Part shown: positions 8,530-17,353 of the stretch, piece after piece
Numbering within the stretch: position 1 is the first letter of the stretch
How the letters are laid out: every line of letters begins with the position of its first letter
Assembly (NCBI GenBank): GCA_036513415.1
Contig: DATBZA010000039.1
Coordinates: 10,749-74,748 of the forward strand
Source of the DNA: 40CM-4-68-19 sp036513415
GTDB lineage: Bacteria; Myxococcota; Myxococcia; Myxococcales; 40CM-4-68-19
Length of the DNA: 64,000 nt
Direction: 5' to 3'
Translations under genes and position numbers: made by a program
Notes under the pieces: model-generated
What the model was told of the DNA's origin: nothing
What the model saw: the letters and a program-made list of their open reading frames with translations, nothing else
The model's database searches: none

Positions 8530-11500
8530 GGCGATCCCGCCGGCGCGGGCGCCGTCCGCTGCGCGCGGGCGGCTCGCGCCGCGGAAAGCTTCTTCGCGAT
8601 GCGATCGAAGAAGACGTAGATGACGGGCGTCGTGTAGAGCGTGAGCAGCTGGCTGAGCGTCAATCCGCCCACGATTGCAATCCCGAGCGGCCGGCGCAGC
8701 TCCGAGCCCGGTCCGGTCCCTAGCGCTAGGGGAAGTCCGCCGAGCAGCGCGGCCATCGTCGTCATCATGATCGGCCGGAACCGCAGCAGCGCGGCCTGAT
8801 GGACGGCCTCGCGCGCGCTCACGCCGGTGTTCCGCTCGGCCTCGAGCGCGAAGTCGACCATCATGATGCCGTTCTTCTTCACGATCCCGATCAGCAGGAT
8901 GATGCCGATGAGCGCGACCACATCCAGCTCCGCCCGGCAGATCATCAGGGCGAGGATCGCGCCGACCCCGGCGGAGGGGAGCGTCGAGAGGATCGTCAAG
9001 GGGTGGATGTAGCTCTCGTAGAGCACCCCCAGGACGATGTAGACGACCACCAGGGCCGCGAGGATGAGGAGCGGCTCGTTGCCGAGCGATCCGTGGAAGG
9101 CCTGGGCGGTGCCCTGGAACGTCGCCAGGATGGCCGGCGGCATCGCCAGCTCGCGCTGCGCGCGCTCGACGGCGGCGGTTGCGCCGCCGAGCGATGCCCC
9201 CGGCGCCACGTTGAACGAAATCGTCGCCACCGGGAACTGACCCTGGTGGCTGATCGCGAGCGGCGCCGCCCCGGTCTGCACATGGGTGAACGCGCTGAGG
9301 GGCACCGGTCCGCTGGAGCCCCGGACGTAGATGTCTTGCAACCTGGCGGGCGCGCTCTGGAAGTCCGCCGCCGCCTCGAGCACTACGTGGTACTGGTTGA
9401 TCTGCGTGAACAACGTCGATACCTGGCGCTGGCCGAAGGCGTCGTAGAGCGCGTCGTCGATCGCCTGCGGCGTGATCCCCAGGCGCGATGCCGTCGCCCG
9501 ATCGACCACGAGCGAGGTCCGCAATCCCTGGGTCTGCTGATCGTTCGCGACGTCGCTCAGCTCCGGCAGCTGCTTCAGCCGGTTCGTGAGCCGCGCAGTC
9601 CAGGTGGCGAGCTCGTTCGCGTCGGGGTCTTCCAGCGTGTACTGGTACTGGGTCCGGCTGACTCGATCCTCGATGGTGAGGTCCTGCACCGGTAGCAGGT
9701 AGAGCGTGATGCCCTGCACGCCATGGAGCTCGCCCTGGAGGCGGCGCATCACCTGCGTGGCGCCGAGCTTGCGCTCCGCGAGCGGTTTCAGGTTGATGAG
9801 CATGCGGCCGCTGTTCAGCGTGGTGTTCGTTCCGTCGACGCCAATGAACGAAGACATGCTCTCGACAGCCGGGTCGCGGAGGATGACGTCGGCGAGCGCC
9901 TGCTGCTTCTCGGCCATCGCCGCGAAGGAGATCCCTCCGGGCGCTTCCGAGATGCCCTGGATGACCCCCGTGTCCTGGACCGGGAAGAAGCCCTTCGGCA
10001 CCGCCAAGTAGAGCACCACCGTCAGCGCCAGCGTCCCGGCCGCGACGCAGAGGGTGGCGGTTTGATGATCGAGCACCCACTCGAGGGTCTTCCCGTAGAA
10101 CGCGACCACGCGCTGGAACATCCGCTCGGAGGCGTCGGGCCGCCGGGGCTCTTTCGCGTTCGAGCGGCCGCGCAGGAGCTTCGCGCAGAGCATCGGCGTC
10201 AGCGTCAGCGATACGACCGCGGAGAGGAGGATGGTCACCCCGAGCGTGACGGCGAATTCCCGGAACAGCCGGCCGACGACGTCGCCCATGAACAGCAACG
10301 GGATGAGCACGGCGACGAGCGATACCGTCAGCGAGAGGATCGTGAACCCGATCTGCTCGGCCCCTTTGAGCGCGGCCTGCAGCGGCTTCTCGCCCTCCTC
10401 GATGTAGCGGACGATGTTCTCGATCATCACGATCGCGTCGTCCACGACGAAGCCCGTCGAGATCGTCAGCGCCATCAGCGTCAGATTGTTGAGGCTGTAC
10501 CCGAGCAGGTACATCGCCGCGAACGTCCCCACCAGCGATAGTGGAACCGCGACGCTGGGAATGATGGTGGCGGACGGACTGCGCAAGAACAGGAAGATCA
10601 CCGTCACCACCAGCGCGATGGTGAGCATGAGCTCGAACTGCACGTCGCTGACGGAGGCCCGGATGGTCGCGGTGCGATCGGTCAGGACCGTCGTCTGGAT
10701 GGACGAGGGGAGCGAGGTCTCCAGCTGCGGCAGGAGCTTCGTGATGCTGTCGACCACCTGGATGATGTTCGCGCCCGGCTGGCGCTGGACGTTGAGGATG
10801 ATCGCCGGGACGTGGTTCATCCACGCCGCCTGCTTCGAGTTCTCGACGCCGTCGACGACCGTCGCGACGTCCGAGAGCCGCACGGGCGCTCCGTTCCGGT
10901 ACGCGATCACCACGGACCGGTAGTCGTCAGCCGCCAGCAGCTGATCGTTCGCGCCGATCTGGAACGATTGCTGCGGACCGTCGAAGCTGCCCTTGGGCCG
11001 ATCGATGCTGGTGCCTTGGACGGCGCTGCGGACCGCCTCGAGGTCGAGGCCGTATGACGACAACGTGGTGGGGTTCGCCTCGATCCGGACGGCGGGCTTC
11101 TGCCCGCCGCTGATGCTCACGAGACCGACCCCGGGCAGCTGCGAGATCCTCTGTGCCAGCCGCGTGTCCGCCAGATCCTGCACCTTCGAGAGCGGCATCG
11201 TCTTCGACGTCAGCGCCAGCGTCAGGATGGGAGCATCCGCCGGATTGGATTTGCTGTAGACGGGCGGGGCCGGCAGGTCGCTGGGCAGGAACGTCTGCGC
11301 GGAATTGATCGCCGCCTGGACTTCCTGCTCCGCGACGTCGATGTCGAGGCTCAGCGAGAACTGCAGGGTGATGACCGAGCTACCATCCGAGCTGGTCGAG
11401 GTCATCTGGTTCAGGCCTGGCACCTGTCCGAACTGCCGCTCGAGCGGCGCGGTGACGGCGGAAGCCATCACCTCGGGGCTTGCGCCCGGGAAGAAGGTGA

Positions 11501-11642
11501 GGACCTGGATGGTGGGGTAGTCCACTTCGGGCAGCGCCGAGACGGGCAGCTGCCGATACGCAACCGCGCCCGCGAGCACGATGGCTGCCATGAGCAGGGA
11601 CGTCGCGACGGGCCGGAGGATGAACGGTCGGGAGAGACTCAC
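8526..11642 (-). CDS. RND multidrug efflux permease (MdtB/MuxB-like), first pump gene
   Basis: 1038 residues, starting MSLSRPFILRPVATSLLMAA. Like its neighbour it has the porter motif YPTIQVLTFFPGASPEVM, the TM4 ISTGFVVDDAIVMIENIV stretch with paired aspartates, and the central RGRS loop between the two six-helix halves. Its ATG overlaps the adaptor gene's stop codon as ATGA and its own stop overlaps the next pump's TTG, so the three proteins are probably made in fixed ratio. It differs enough from the downstream pump that the pair looks like an old heteromeric duplication, not a recent copy. Confidence 0.95.
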   Translation of the reverse strand: MSLSRPFILRPVATSLLMAAIVLAGAVAYRQLPVSALPEVDYPTIQVLTFFPGASPEVMASAVTAPLERQFGQVPGLNQMTSTSSDGSSVITLQFSLSLDIDVAEQEVQAAINSAQTFLPSDLPAPPVYSKSNPADAPILTLALTSKTMPLSKVQDLADTRLAQRISQLPGVGLVSISGGQKPAVRIEANPTTLSSYGLDLEAVRSAVQGTSIDRPKGSFDGPQQSFQIGANDQLLAADDYRSVVIAYRNGAPVRLSDVATVVDGVENSKQAAWMNHVPAIILNVQRQPGANIIQVVDSITKLLPQLETSLPSSIQTTVLTDRTATIRASVSDVQFELMLTIALVVTVIFLFLRSPSATIIPSVAVPLSLVGTFAAMYLLGYSLNNLTLMALTISTGFVVDDAIVMIENIVRYIEEGEKPLQAALKGAEQIGFTILSLTVSLVAVLIPLLFMGDVVGRLFREFAVTLGVTILLSAVVSLTLTPMLCAKLLRGRSNAKEPRRPDASERMFQRVVAFYGKTLEWVLDHQTATLCVAAGTLALTVVLYLAVPKGFFPVQDTGVIQGISEAPGGISFAAMAEKQQALADVILRDPAVESMSSFIGVDGTNTTLNSGRMLINLKPLAERKLGATQVMRRLQGELHGVQGITLYLLPVQDLTIEDRVSRTQYQYTLEDPDANELATWTARLTNRLKQLPELSDVANDQQTQGLRTSLVVDRATASRLGITPQAIDDALYDAFGQRQVSTLFTQINQYHVVLEAAADFQSAPARLQDIYVRGSSGPVPLSAFTHVQTGAAPLAISHQGQFPVATISFNVAPGASLGGATAAVERAQRELAMPPAILATFQGTAQAFHGSLGNEPLLILAALVVVYIVLGVLYESYIHPLTILSTLPSAGVGAILALMICRAELDVVALIGIILLIGIVKKNGIMMVDFALEAERNTGVSAREAVHQAALLRFRPIMMTTMAALLGGLPLALGTGPGSELRRPLGIAIVGGLTLSQLLTLYTTPVIYVFFDRIAKKLSAARAARAQRTAPAPAGSP

Positions 11643-12865
11643 CGCGTGCTCCTGCCCATCCCCTCGGCGACCGCTGCTCTCGGCGAGATGCGGATGCCGT
11701 CCTGCAGCTTGTCGAAATTGTCGATGGCGATGACGTCCCCGGGCTTGAGCCCCTTGACGATTTCGACGACGTCACCGTCGGTGGCGCCCAGGGAGACCGC
11801 CTGCACGGAGACGGTCTGGTCGGATTTGACGAGGTAGAGGAACGCGCCTTGTGCGCTGCGCTGGACGGCCGCTGACGGAACCAGGGTCGCCTCCCGGTGC
11901 ACGTCCACCAGCAACCGCGCATTCACGAACTGGCTGGGAAAGAGGGCGTCGTCCTGGTTGGGGAAGACGGCCTTCAGCTTGACCGTGCCCGTGGTGGTGT
12001 CGATCTGGTTGTCGAAGGTGATGACCTCTCCCGTCGCGATCCGCTTCTGCTGTGCCCGATCGAGCGCGTCCACGGTGAGTCGGTGGCCGAGGCGGAGCTG
12101 CTGCTGGATCTCGGGCAGGAAGTCTTCGGCGATGCTGAACACCACCGTGATGGGCTGCAGCTGAGTGATCATCAGCAGGCCCCCGGTATCCGTGGCGTGC
12201 ACGATGTTGCCGGGGTCCACGAGGCGCAGGCCGACGCGGCCCGAGATGGGCGAGGTGATTCGCGAATAGACGAGTTGCAGCTTCGCGCTGTCGATCAGGC
12301 CGCGGTCATTCTTGAGGACGCCCTCGTCCTGGTGGACGAGGGCCACTTGCGTATCGAGCAGCTGTTTCGGGATCGCATCCCGCGAAAACAGGCTGTGGTA
12401 TCGATCGAGGTCGATCCGCGCGTTCTCGAGCAGGGCCAGGTCGCGCTGATACTGGCCTTGTGCCTGCGTGAGCTGCACTTGGAACGGCCTGGGATCGATC
12501 TCGGCCAGGACGTCGCCTTGATGCACCATCTGGCCTTCGCGGTAATTCACGGCCATGAGTTGCCCGTCCACCCGGGACCTCACGGTGACCGTGGCGAGCG
12601 GCGTCACTGTTCCGAGCGCGTCGAGGTGCACGCCGATGTCCCCTTGCGAAGCCGTGGCGGTGGTCACGGCGAGCGGCGGCGGCGCCCGAGGCGCCTGTGC
12701 CTTCGATTGCGCGAGCGCGTGCCGTTGCCAGATGAACGACGCGCCACCGCCGACCACCGCCACGGCGAGAATCCAGCGCCACCGGCCGCGCCCCTTGGCG
12801 CGCCCATGATCGGAAGCGGGGCGCGGAGGGCCCTCCGGAGTGACGCTTTCAGCCCGCTCAGGCAT
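11639..12865 (-). CDS. RND efflux periplasmic adaptor (membrane fusion protein), MdtA-like
   Basis: 408-residue adaptor bridging the RND pumps and the outer-membrane channel. One N-terminal anchor helix (RWRWILAVAVVGGGASF) precedes the split lipoyl domain (VTVRSRVDGQLMAVNYREGQ and later ITSPISGRVGLRLVDPG), an alpha-helical hairpin between them, and beta-barrel and membrane-proximal domains (GEVITFDNQIDTTTGTVKLK). The start MPERAESV was chosen because GGAGAG lies 9-10 bases upstream. Its first eight bases overlap the end of the preceding YxWxPGYW lipoprotein gene. First of the three core efflux components in the operon. Confidence 0.95.
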   Translation of the reverse strand: MPERAESVTPEGPPRPASDHGRAKGRGRWRWILAVAVVGGGASFIWQRHALAQSKAQAPRAPPPLAVTTATASQGDIGVHLDALGTVTPLATVTVRSRVDGQLMAVNYREGQMVHQGDVLAEIDPRPFQVQLTQAQGQYQRDLALLENARIDLDRYHSLFSRDAIPKQLLDTQVALVHQDEGVLKNDRGLIDSAKLQLVYSRITSPISGRVGLRLVDPGNIVHATDTGGLLMITQLQPITVVFSIAEDFLPEIQQQLRLGHRLTVDALDRAQQKRIATGEVITFDNQIDTTTGTVKLKAVFPNQDDALFPSQFVNARLLVDVHREATLVPSAAVQRSAQGAFLYLVKSDQTVSVQAVSLGATDGDVVEIVKGLKPGDVIAIDNFDKLQDGIRISPRAAVAEGMGRSTR

Positions 12866-13361
12866 GCGCACTCTCCATTTCGCGAGAGTGAACGTAAGGA
12901 GGGTGCGGCGGCGCTCGCGCGTGGATCCGACGAACGGTCGGATCCTGCCGACGATCACCCGCAGCGCGCTCGTGGACGTGGCCGCGCAAACTGGTGCCCA
13001 CGCGCGGCGGCGGTGGCGAAATGGCCACCCAATGCCCCGGGATCAGCCGCCAGTGGCCATCGGGATCTTCCACCCAACGCGACGGTTCCCAGTCGTATCC
13101 CGGGTAGCGCGCAATCCAGCGACCCTCGACCCACACCCATTCGTCGTGCTCGAGCGACCAGTAACCGGGCTCCCAGACGTAGCCGGGCTGGGGCGGCGGC
13201 GCGTAGACGACACGGGGCGGCGGAGGCGGACGTGAGCTGACGATCGCCGCGGTGATGATCGACGTCCCGACCACGGCGCCGAGCAGCGCGCCATGCCTGT
13301 AACAGCCAGGCGCCAGCGCCAGCAGCAACGTGAATGCAATCGGCTTGACGAATGTCTTCAT
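12858..13361 (-). CDS. YxWxPGYW-type small lipoprotein at the head of the efflux operon
   Basis: 167 residues with signal peptide MKTFVKPIAFTLLLALAPGC (lipobox APGC, Cys20). A glycine-zipper-like segment follows (GALLGAVVGTSIITAAIV), then a proline run and aromatic repeats: PGYVWEPGYW, DEWVWVEGRW, YDWEPSRW and HWRLIPGHWV. These occur in the YXWXPGXW-motif family of envelope proteins of unknown function. The last 45 residues are basic and poorly protein-like, so the natural end may once have been earlier. The gene overlaps the adaptor start by 8 bases, placing it first in the RND operon. A role in envelope assembly or stress is only inference. Confidence 0.75.
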   Translation of the reverse strand: MKTFVKPIAFTLLLALAPGCYRHGALLGAVVGTSIITAAIVSSRPPPPPRVVYAPPPQPGYVWEPGYWSLEHDEWVWVEGRWIARYPGYDWEPSRWVEDPDGHWRLIPGHWVAISPPPPRVGTSLRGHVHERAAGDRRQDPTVRRIHARAPPHPPYVHSREMESAHA

Positions 13362-13500
13362 GGCGTCCTCGCCATGAAGAGTCCGAAGCGCGCCGATCGG
13401 TTTGGGTCCGACACGATACTGAAATGCAGCCGCGCATCGAATGCAGCGGTCGAGCCGAGGCCGCTCCGGACGGCTCCCGCGGACCATCGGGGACGTCGAA

Positions 13501-14046
13501 CTAATCGTCTTCGTCGAATTTCTGGATGCCGGCGGCGAACCAGCTTCCGCCCCCTGCAACGCGAATCAGCAGCACGGGCGTATTGCAGGTAACCGGCGGG
13601 GCAGGCGACAGCACGTCGTTGATCCGGAAGTCCCCGTCCGCCGAGAGAGGAACCGGCTTCGTGTTGCGCTCGACGAATGGAGCCACGTTTTCACAGATGA
13701 GCGTGGCGAAGACTTGGAGGGTAGCCGTTCCGCCGGTGGGTGTCAGCACAAGCGCAGTCCCGATGGTGTTGCCCGCGGAGAAGATGAGTCCCCGCCCGTC
13801 AGCCGTGATGTGCCCATCGGCCTTCACGTCAGCGGTCAAGTGGGCGATCACCCACGCCGAGCCGGCGGGTTGCACGCCGCGGACGATGTTGCGGTTGACG
13901 ACCGCCGCGGTAGGGCCTGTCCCAGGGGCGCCGGAGACGCCGTCTACCCCGATTCCGCCCTTGAATCTGGCGAGCGAGTCGTCGGCCCGGCCGAGCGATG
14001 GCGCGAGTGAGACCACGGCAATTGCAAGCAGCGTAACGATTCTCAT
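13501..14046 (-). CDS. Secreted protein of unknown function
   Basis: 181 residues with a clear Sec signal peptide, MRIVTLLAIAVVSLAPSLGRADD, cleavage expected after GRA. The mature part is beta-rich with GVQPAGSAWVIAHLTADVKADG and a CNTPVLLIRVAGG segment. Two cysteines (in ICEN and TCNTP) could form a disulphide. An AGGAGG lies 7-8 bases before the ATG, which fixes the start. It stands alone, 139 bases upstream of the efflux operon's first gene on the same strand. I do not recognise the family; similar stand-alone proteins are common in soil proteobacteria. Confidence 0.75.
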   Translation of the reverse strand: MRIVTLLAIAVVSLAPSLGRADDSLARFKGGIGVDGVSGAPGTGPTAAVVNRNIVRGVQPAGSAWVIAHLTADVKADGHITADGRGLIFSAGNTIGTALVLTPTGGTATLQVFATLICENVAPFVERNTKPVPLSADGDFRINDVLSPAPPVTCNTPVLLIRVAGGGSWFAAGIQKFDEDD

Positions 14047-14286
14047 GGTGCAGGCCTCCTGAGGGTACTGGTTGTTGCGCGCTCCTTCCACGGATCGTGC
14101 CAGACCGGCGGCAGTCGGGACGCCAGCCGCCGGTTGGTGGATCGGCCCCGAGCGCTCAAGTTCCCGACATCGTCTGTCGAGAATCGATCAGCGCGACGCC
14201 GCCATGCTCGTCACTGAAATCTGCCCGCTGCTGATCGAGCGTGCCCGTCGCGGCACCGGGCGGTGATTCGCGTTAGGCTTCGCCCG

Positions 14287-14778
14287 ATGACGACGGTCAA
14301 GTACGGCCAGCCGGCTCCCGGATTCACGCTGCCTGCCACGGGCGGCCGCTCCATCTCCCTCGCCGACTTCCGGGGGCGCGCCGACGTCGTGCTGGTCTTC
14401 TACTGCTACGACTTCGGCCGGATCTGAACGCCCGAGCTCGGCGACCTGGACGAGGTCGCGCGGAAAGTGGCCGCACGTGGCGCCGCCCTGCTCGCGATCA
14501 GCGGCGACAGCCCGTTCTGTCATGACGCGTTCGCTCGTGCCCGCGGGTTCTCCTTCCCGCTGCTGAGCGACGTGCACCGGGCGGTCATCCGCGCCTATGG
14601 CGTACACGACGAGGAGCGCAATGTCGCATACCGCTCGACGTTCATCGTGGATCGCGAGGGGGTACTGCGCTGGGGCCAGGCGGGCGACCGCGACATGGTT
14701 CGCGACGGCGACGAGATCCTCCGCGTGCTGGATCTCATCGCCGCGCGGGCGGCACCGCCTGACGCAGCATCAAGGTAG
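14287..14778 (+). CDS. AhpE/BCP-type peroxiredoxin, candidate selenoprotein (in-frame TGA at residue 47)
   Basis: Thiol (or selenol) peroxidase of the thioredoxin fold, 163 residues if the TGA at 14425-14427 is read through. Sequence on both sides is one continuous family member: MTTVKYGQPAPGFTLPATGG at the start, VLVFYCYDFGRI before the TGA, TPELGDLDEVARKV after it, then FSFPLLSDVHRAVIRAYGV and RSTFIVDREGVLRWG. The TGA falls exactly where AhpE/BCP proteins have their peroxidatic cysteine (pattern FTxxCTxEL). A perfect 7-bp hairpin follows (see separate entry). Alternatives are a Cys-to-stop mutation of TGT or TGC. The rest of the frame is undamaged, which favours selenocysteine. A damaged partial copy lies at 22.77 kb. 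Confidence 0.7.
14441..14459 (+). promoter_or_regulatory. Candidate bacterial SECIS hairpin in the peroxiredoxin gene
   Basis: Thirteen bases after the in-frame TGA, GCGACCT and AGGTCGC form a perfect 7-bp stem closed by the five-base loop GGACG. Known bacterial SECIS elements have a small apical loop with a guanosine among its first two bases, about 16-37 nt from the UGA. Here the loop opens GG at 21-22 nt. The shape and spacing fit; the loop is not identical to the E. coli fdhF element, and the stem also encodes amino acids, so chance cannot be excluded. Confidence 0.5.
14565..14723 (+). repeat. Duplicated peroxiredoxin segment, copy 1
   Basis: This part of the peroxiredoxin gene (LSDVHRAVIRAYGV through the RDGDEIL region) is repeated on the same strand 8,205 bases downstream. 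About 130 bases match with only two substitutions, then similarity continues about 25 bases past a one-base gap and further changes. The conserved part has no coding damage in this copy. Confidence 0.9.
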
Positions 14779-14911
14779 GCGCACGAGGTTCAAGCCTGCG
14801 AGCGCGCCGCCGGCCTGCTGCATCTTGCCACCTTCGACCAGACCGCCCAGATCGACCGCCGCGAAGCCGATCTGGTCGATCAAGCTCCGACACCTCGGCC
14901 CCGTCCTATGC
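14770..14911 (-). pseudogene. C-terminal remnant of an NADP/F420-type oxidoreductase
   Basis: Reading SLIDQIGFAAVDLGGLVEGG and continuing KMQQAGGALAGLNLVRLP then stop, this is the typical tail of the NAD(P)-binding F420-reductase-like family. Just upstream an extra T shifts the frame: removing it would extend the match to AEVSELIDQIGF. No N-terminal part is present; the histidine kinase gene ends directly beyond. The matching N-terminal portion of such a gene occurs at 22.93-23.08 kb, beside the second peroxiredoxin copy. Its stop overlaps the peroxiredoxin's end by 9 bases. Confidence 0.6.
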
Positions 14912-17353
14912 GTCGACGTTGATGGGTAGGGTGAGGCAAACATTTGCGCCGCACGGAGAGTTGCCCGCAGCCCACAAGCGTCCGCCATGCGATTCAACGA
15001 TCGATCGGCTGATGCTAAGTCCCATCCCGGTGCCGTCAGGTTTGGTGGTAAAGAATGCGTTGAAAATCTGGTTCGTCTGCTGCGGGGGCAGCCCCACGCC
15101 CGTATCGCTGACGGACACCAGGACTTGCTCGTTCTCTTCTCGCTGCGACTTGATGACGAGCTCCCGAGCCCCATCCACATCCTTCATCGCATCGATGCTG
15201 TTCATGATGAGGTTCATCAGCACCTGCTGCAATTGCAAGCGATCTCCCATGATCTGGGGAAGGTCTGCGGACAGCTCTGTCCCGACCGATATGGAGTGTC
15301 GCGTTGCCTCGCTGCGGAGCAGGGCGATCATCTCTCGAATCACTTCGTTGACATCAACCAACTCCCGTTGCGGCGTACCCTTCTTGAAGAGCCGGCGGAT
15401 CCGGCTGATGATTTCCGCAGCACGCTCTCCATCTTTCACGCCTCTCTTCGCAGCCGCGCGCGCCTCTTCGAGATTGGGGACTTCGCCCGCCAGCCAGCGC
15501 ACGCAGGCACTGGCATTGGTGACGGCGGCGGCAATCGGTTGATTCACTTCGTGCGCCAGGGCGGCAGTCAGCTCCCCCATGGTGGTCACGCGGCTGATGC
15601 GAGCGAGATCCGCCTGCGCCTGACGCAGCCTCTCTTCGGCGCGCTCGCGCTCTTCATCCGCCCGCTTGCCTTCGGTCACGTCCAGGGTAGTGCCAACATA
15701 CTCGACGAGGGCGCCGGAATCGTCGAACACGGGGTGGGCCACGTTGTGGCAGTGCCTGATCGATCCGTCAGGAAGAACGATTCGAAAATCAAATTCGTAA
15801 CCGATCTTCTCTGTTCTGGCCTTGCTGGCTACCTCCTGAAACGGGGCAAGATCGTCGGGATGAATGTGCTCTCGAAGCATCTCCCTTGTCGTTCTCTTTT
15901 CGTCAGGATCGCGGCCGACGATTCGAAGCAACTCGCGCGAGGCGAAGAAGGCTCCTGAGGAGTCATTCGATGCCCAGCTGCCCATGTGGCCTAGCCGCTG
16001 AGCGTCATGCAAGTGGGCCTCGCTCCGCCGCAACTTCTCCTCCGCTTGCTCGCGCTCGATGGCGATACTCGCAAGATGGGTGATCTGCTCCAGGACACCA
16101 AGGTCTTCCGGAGTCGGGCTGCGCGGTTCGCGATGGTAGACCGCGAACGTCCCCAACACCCTTCCTTCCGAGGATAGGATCGGCGTCGACCAACATGCTC
16201 GCAGTCGATGCGGCAAGGCCAGATCGCGGTAGTCGGCCCACAGGGGATCCGTGGCGATGTCGCGGACGATCACGGGCTCCGCGCGGTAAGCGGCCGTTCC
16301 GCAAGATCCGGCAGCCGGGCCGATGACGGCACCATCGATTGCGTCAACGTAGGGTCTGGGCAGGTTGGGCGCTGCGCCGTGCCGAAGGCGGTTGGTGTCC
16401 GCCTCCAACAAGAGGATCGAAGACAGAGAACCGGTGGCCAGTTCTTCGACGAGCCGGCATAGGGCGTCGAGGATGAGGGCGCGAGAATCGCCCTTGGCGA
16501 TCATCTCGAGAAGTCGTTTCTCGCCGGCCAACAACGCCTCGGCCCGCTTGCGATCTTCGATGTCGACAGCGGTTCCGTGCCATTTGACGATGTTTCCCAT
16601 CTCGTCGCGCAGTGGCGCATTGCGGATCAGCAACCAGCGATAGTCACCGTCCCTTGCCCGGACCCTGACTTCACTCTCCATCGGCTCCCCGGCGGCCAGT
16701 GCTGCGCGCCACAAATCGAGATACCCGGGCAGATCATCGGGATGACATGTGGAACCCCATCCCCAACGCAACAGCTCTCCAATGGGTCGACCCGTGAAGT
16801 CCACGAAACGTTGATTGACGAAATCAACCGATCCGTCAGGCAAGGCGCTCCAGGCATGCGCGGGAATCGTGTCGATGATCTGCCGGATCCTCCCTTCCGC
16901 CTGCTTCGCTGCGGTGACGTCCATCACCGCTCCGACAAACTCGGTGGCACCCGATTCGTCGCTCAAGGCATGAGCGACGACATGGACATGTTTCACGGAA
17001 CCATCGGGCATCACCAAGCGATACTGGTGATCGAAATCCCTCGCATCGTGCGACGCACGGTCGATCGTCTGCTTCACCAGGACGACGTCTTCCGGGTGAA
17101 CCCGTCGTAGAACGAGATCCACGGTCGGTATCGTCGCTCGGTCGTATTGGAAGATTCGATAGGTTTCGTCTGACCAGTTGATCTCGCCGGTAGAAACCGT
17201 CCAGCCGAAGCTTCCAGTGCGACTGAGCCTTTGAGCTTCCGCCAGGTACGCCTCGCGTCGCCGCTCGGCACGCTGACGCGCGGCGAGAATGCTGTTCGCA
17301 TTCTGCAGGGCAACCGATCGCAGGAGCTCGTCTTCGTCGCCCTCCGCGCTCAC
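14906..17353 (-). CDS. Multi-PAS/GAF sensor histidine kinase
   Basis: 815-residue kinase without transmembrane segments, so probably a cytoplasmic sensor. In order: coiled coil (about 15-45), PAS (45-150), PAS (155-270, ending HGTAVDIEDRKRAE), GAF (285-430), PAS (445-560, ending VGTTLDVTEGKRAD), HisKA with phospho-acceptor His601 in LAHEVNQP, and HATPase with N box NLIMNSIDAM (around 714-723), DTGVGLP (750-756) and GTGMGLS. The AHEVNQP form is typical of FixL/DctB-like kinases. The start is GTG overlapping the stop of the MetE-like gene (GTGA). No response regulator is adjacent, so the partner is elsewhere. PAS and GAF domains often bind haem or small ligands; no ligand can be named here. Confidence 0.93.
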   Translation of the reverse strand: MSAEGDEDELLRSVALQNANSILAARQRAERRREAYLAEAQRLSRTGSFGWTVSTGEINWSDETYRIFQYDRATIPTVDLVLRRVHPEDVVLVKQTIDRASHDARDFDHQYRLVMPDGSVKHVHVVAHALSDESGATEFVGAVMDVTAAKQAEGRIRQIIDTIPAHAWSALPDGSVDFVNQRFVDFTGRPIGELLRWGWGSTCHPDDLPGYLDLWRAALAAGEPMESEVRVRARDGDYRWLLIRNAPLRDEMGNIVKWHGTAVDIEDRKRAEALLAGEKRLLEMIAKGDSRALILDALCRLVEELATGSLSSILLLEADTNRLRHGAAPNLPRPYVDAIDGAVIGPAAGSCGTAAYRAEPVIVRDIATDPLWADYRDLALPHRLRACWSTPILSSEGRVLGTFAVYHREPRSPTPEDLGVLEQITHLASIAIEREQAEEKLRRSEAHLHDAQRLGHMGSWASNDSSGAFFASRELLRIVGRDPDEKRTTREMLREHIHPDDLAPFQEVASKARTEKIGYEFDFRIVLPDGSIRHCHNVAHPVFDDSGALVEYVGTTLDVTEGKRADEERERAEERLRQAQADLARISRVTTMGELTAALAHEVNQPIAAAVTNASACVRWLAGEVPNLEEARAAAKRGVKDGERAAEIISRIRRLFKKGTPQRELVDVNEVIREMIALLRSEATRHSISVGTELSADLPQIMGDRLQLQQVLMNLIMNSIDAMKDVDGARELVIKSQREENEQVLVSVSDTGVGLPPQQTNQIFNAFFTTKPDGTGMGLSISRSIVESHGGRLWAAGNSPCGANVCLTLPINVDA

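Noticed and set aside
5416..10824. A single 1802-residue pump protein
   Set aside because: The first 760 residues of this frame are the out-of-frame shadow of the other pump; the true start is the TTG at 8529.
14467..14778. A separate 103-residue peroxiredoxin-like protein starting after the TGA
   Set aside because: It would lack the active-site half of the fold; the upstream 46 codons are in frame and clearly belong to the same protein.
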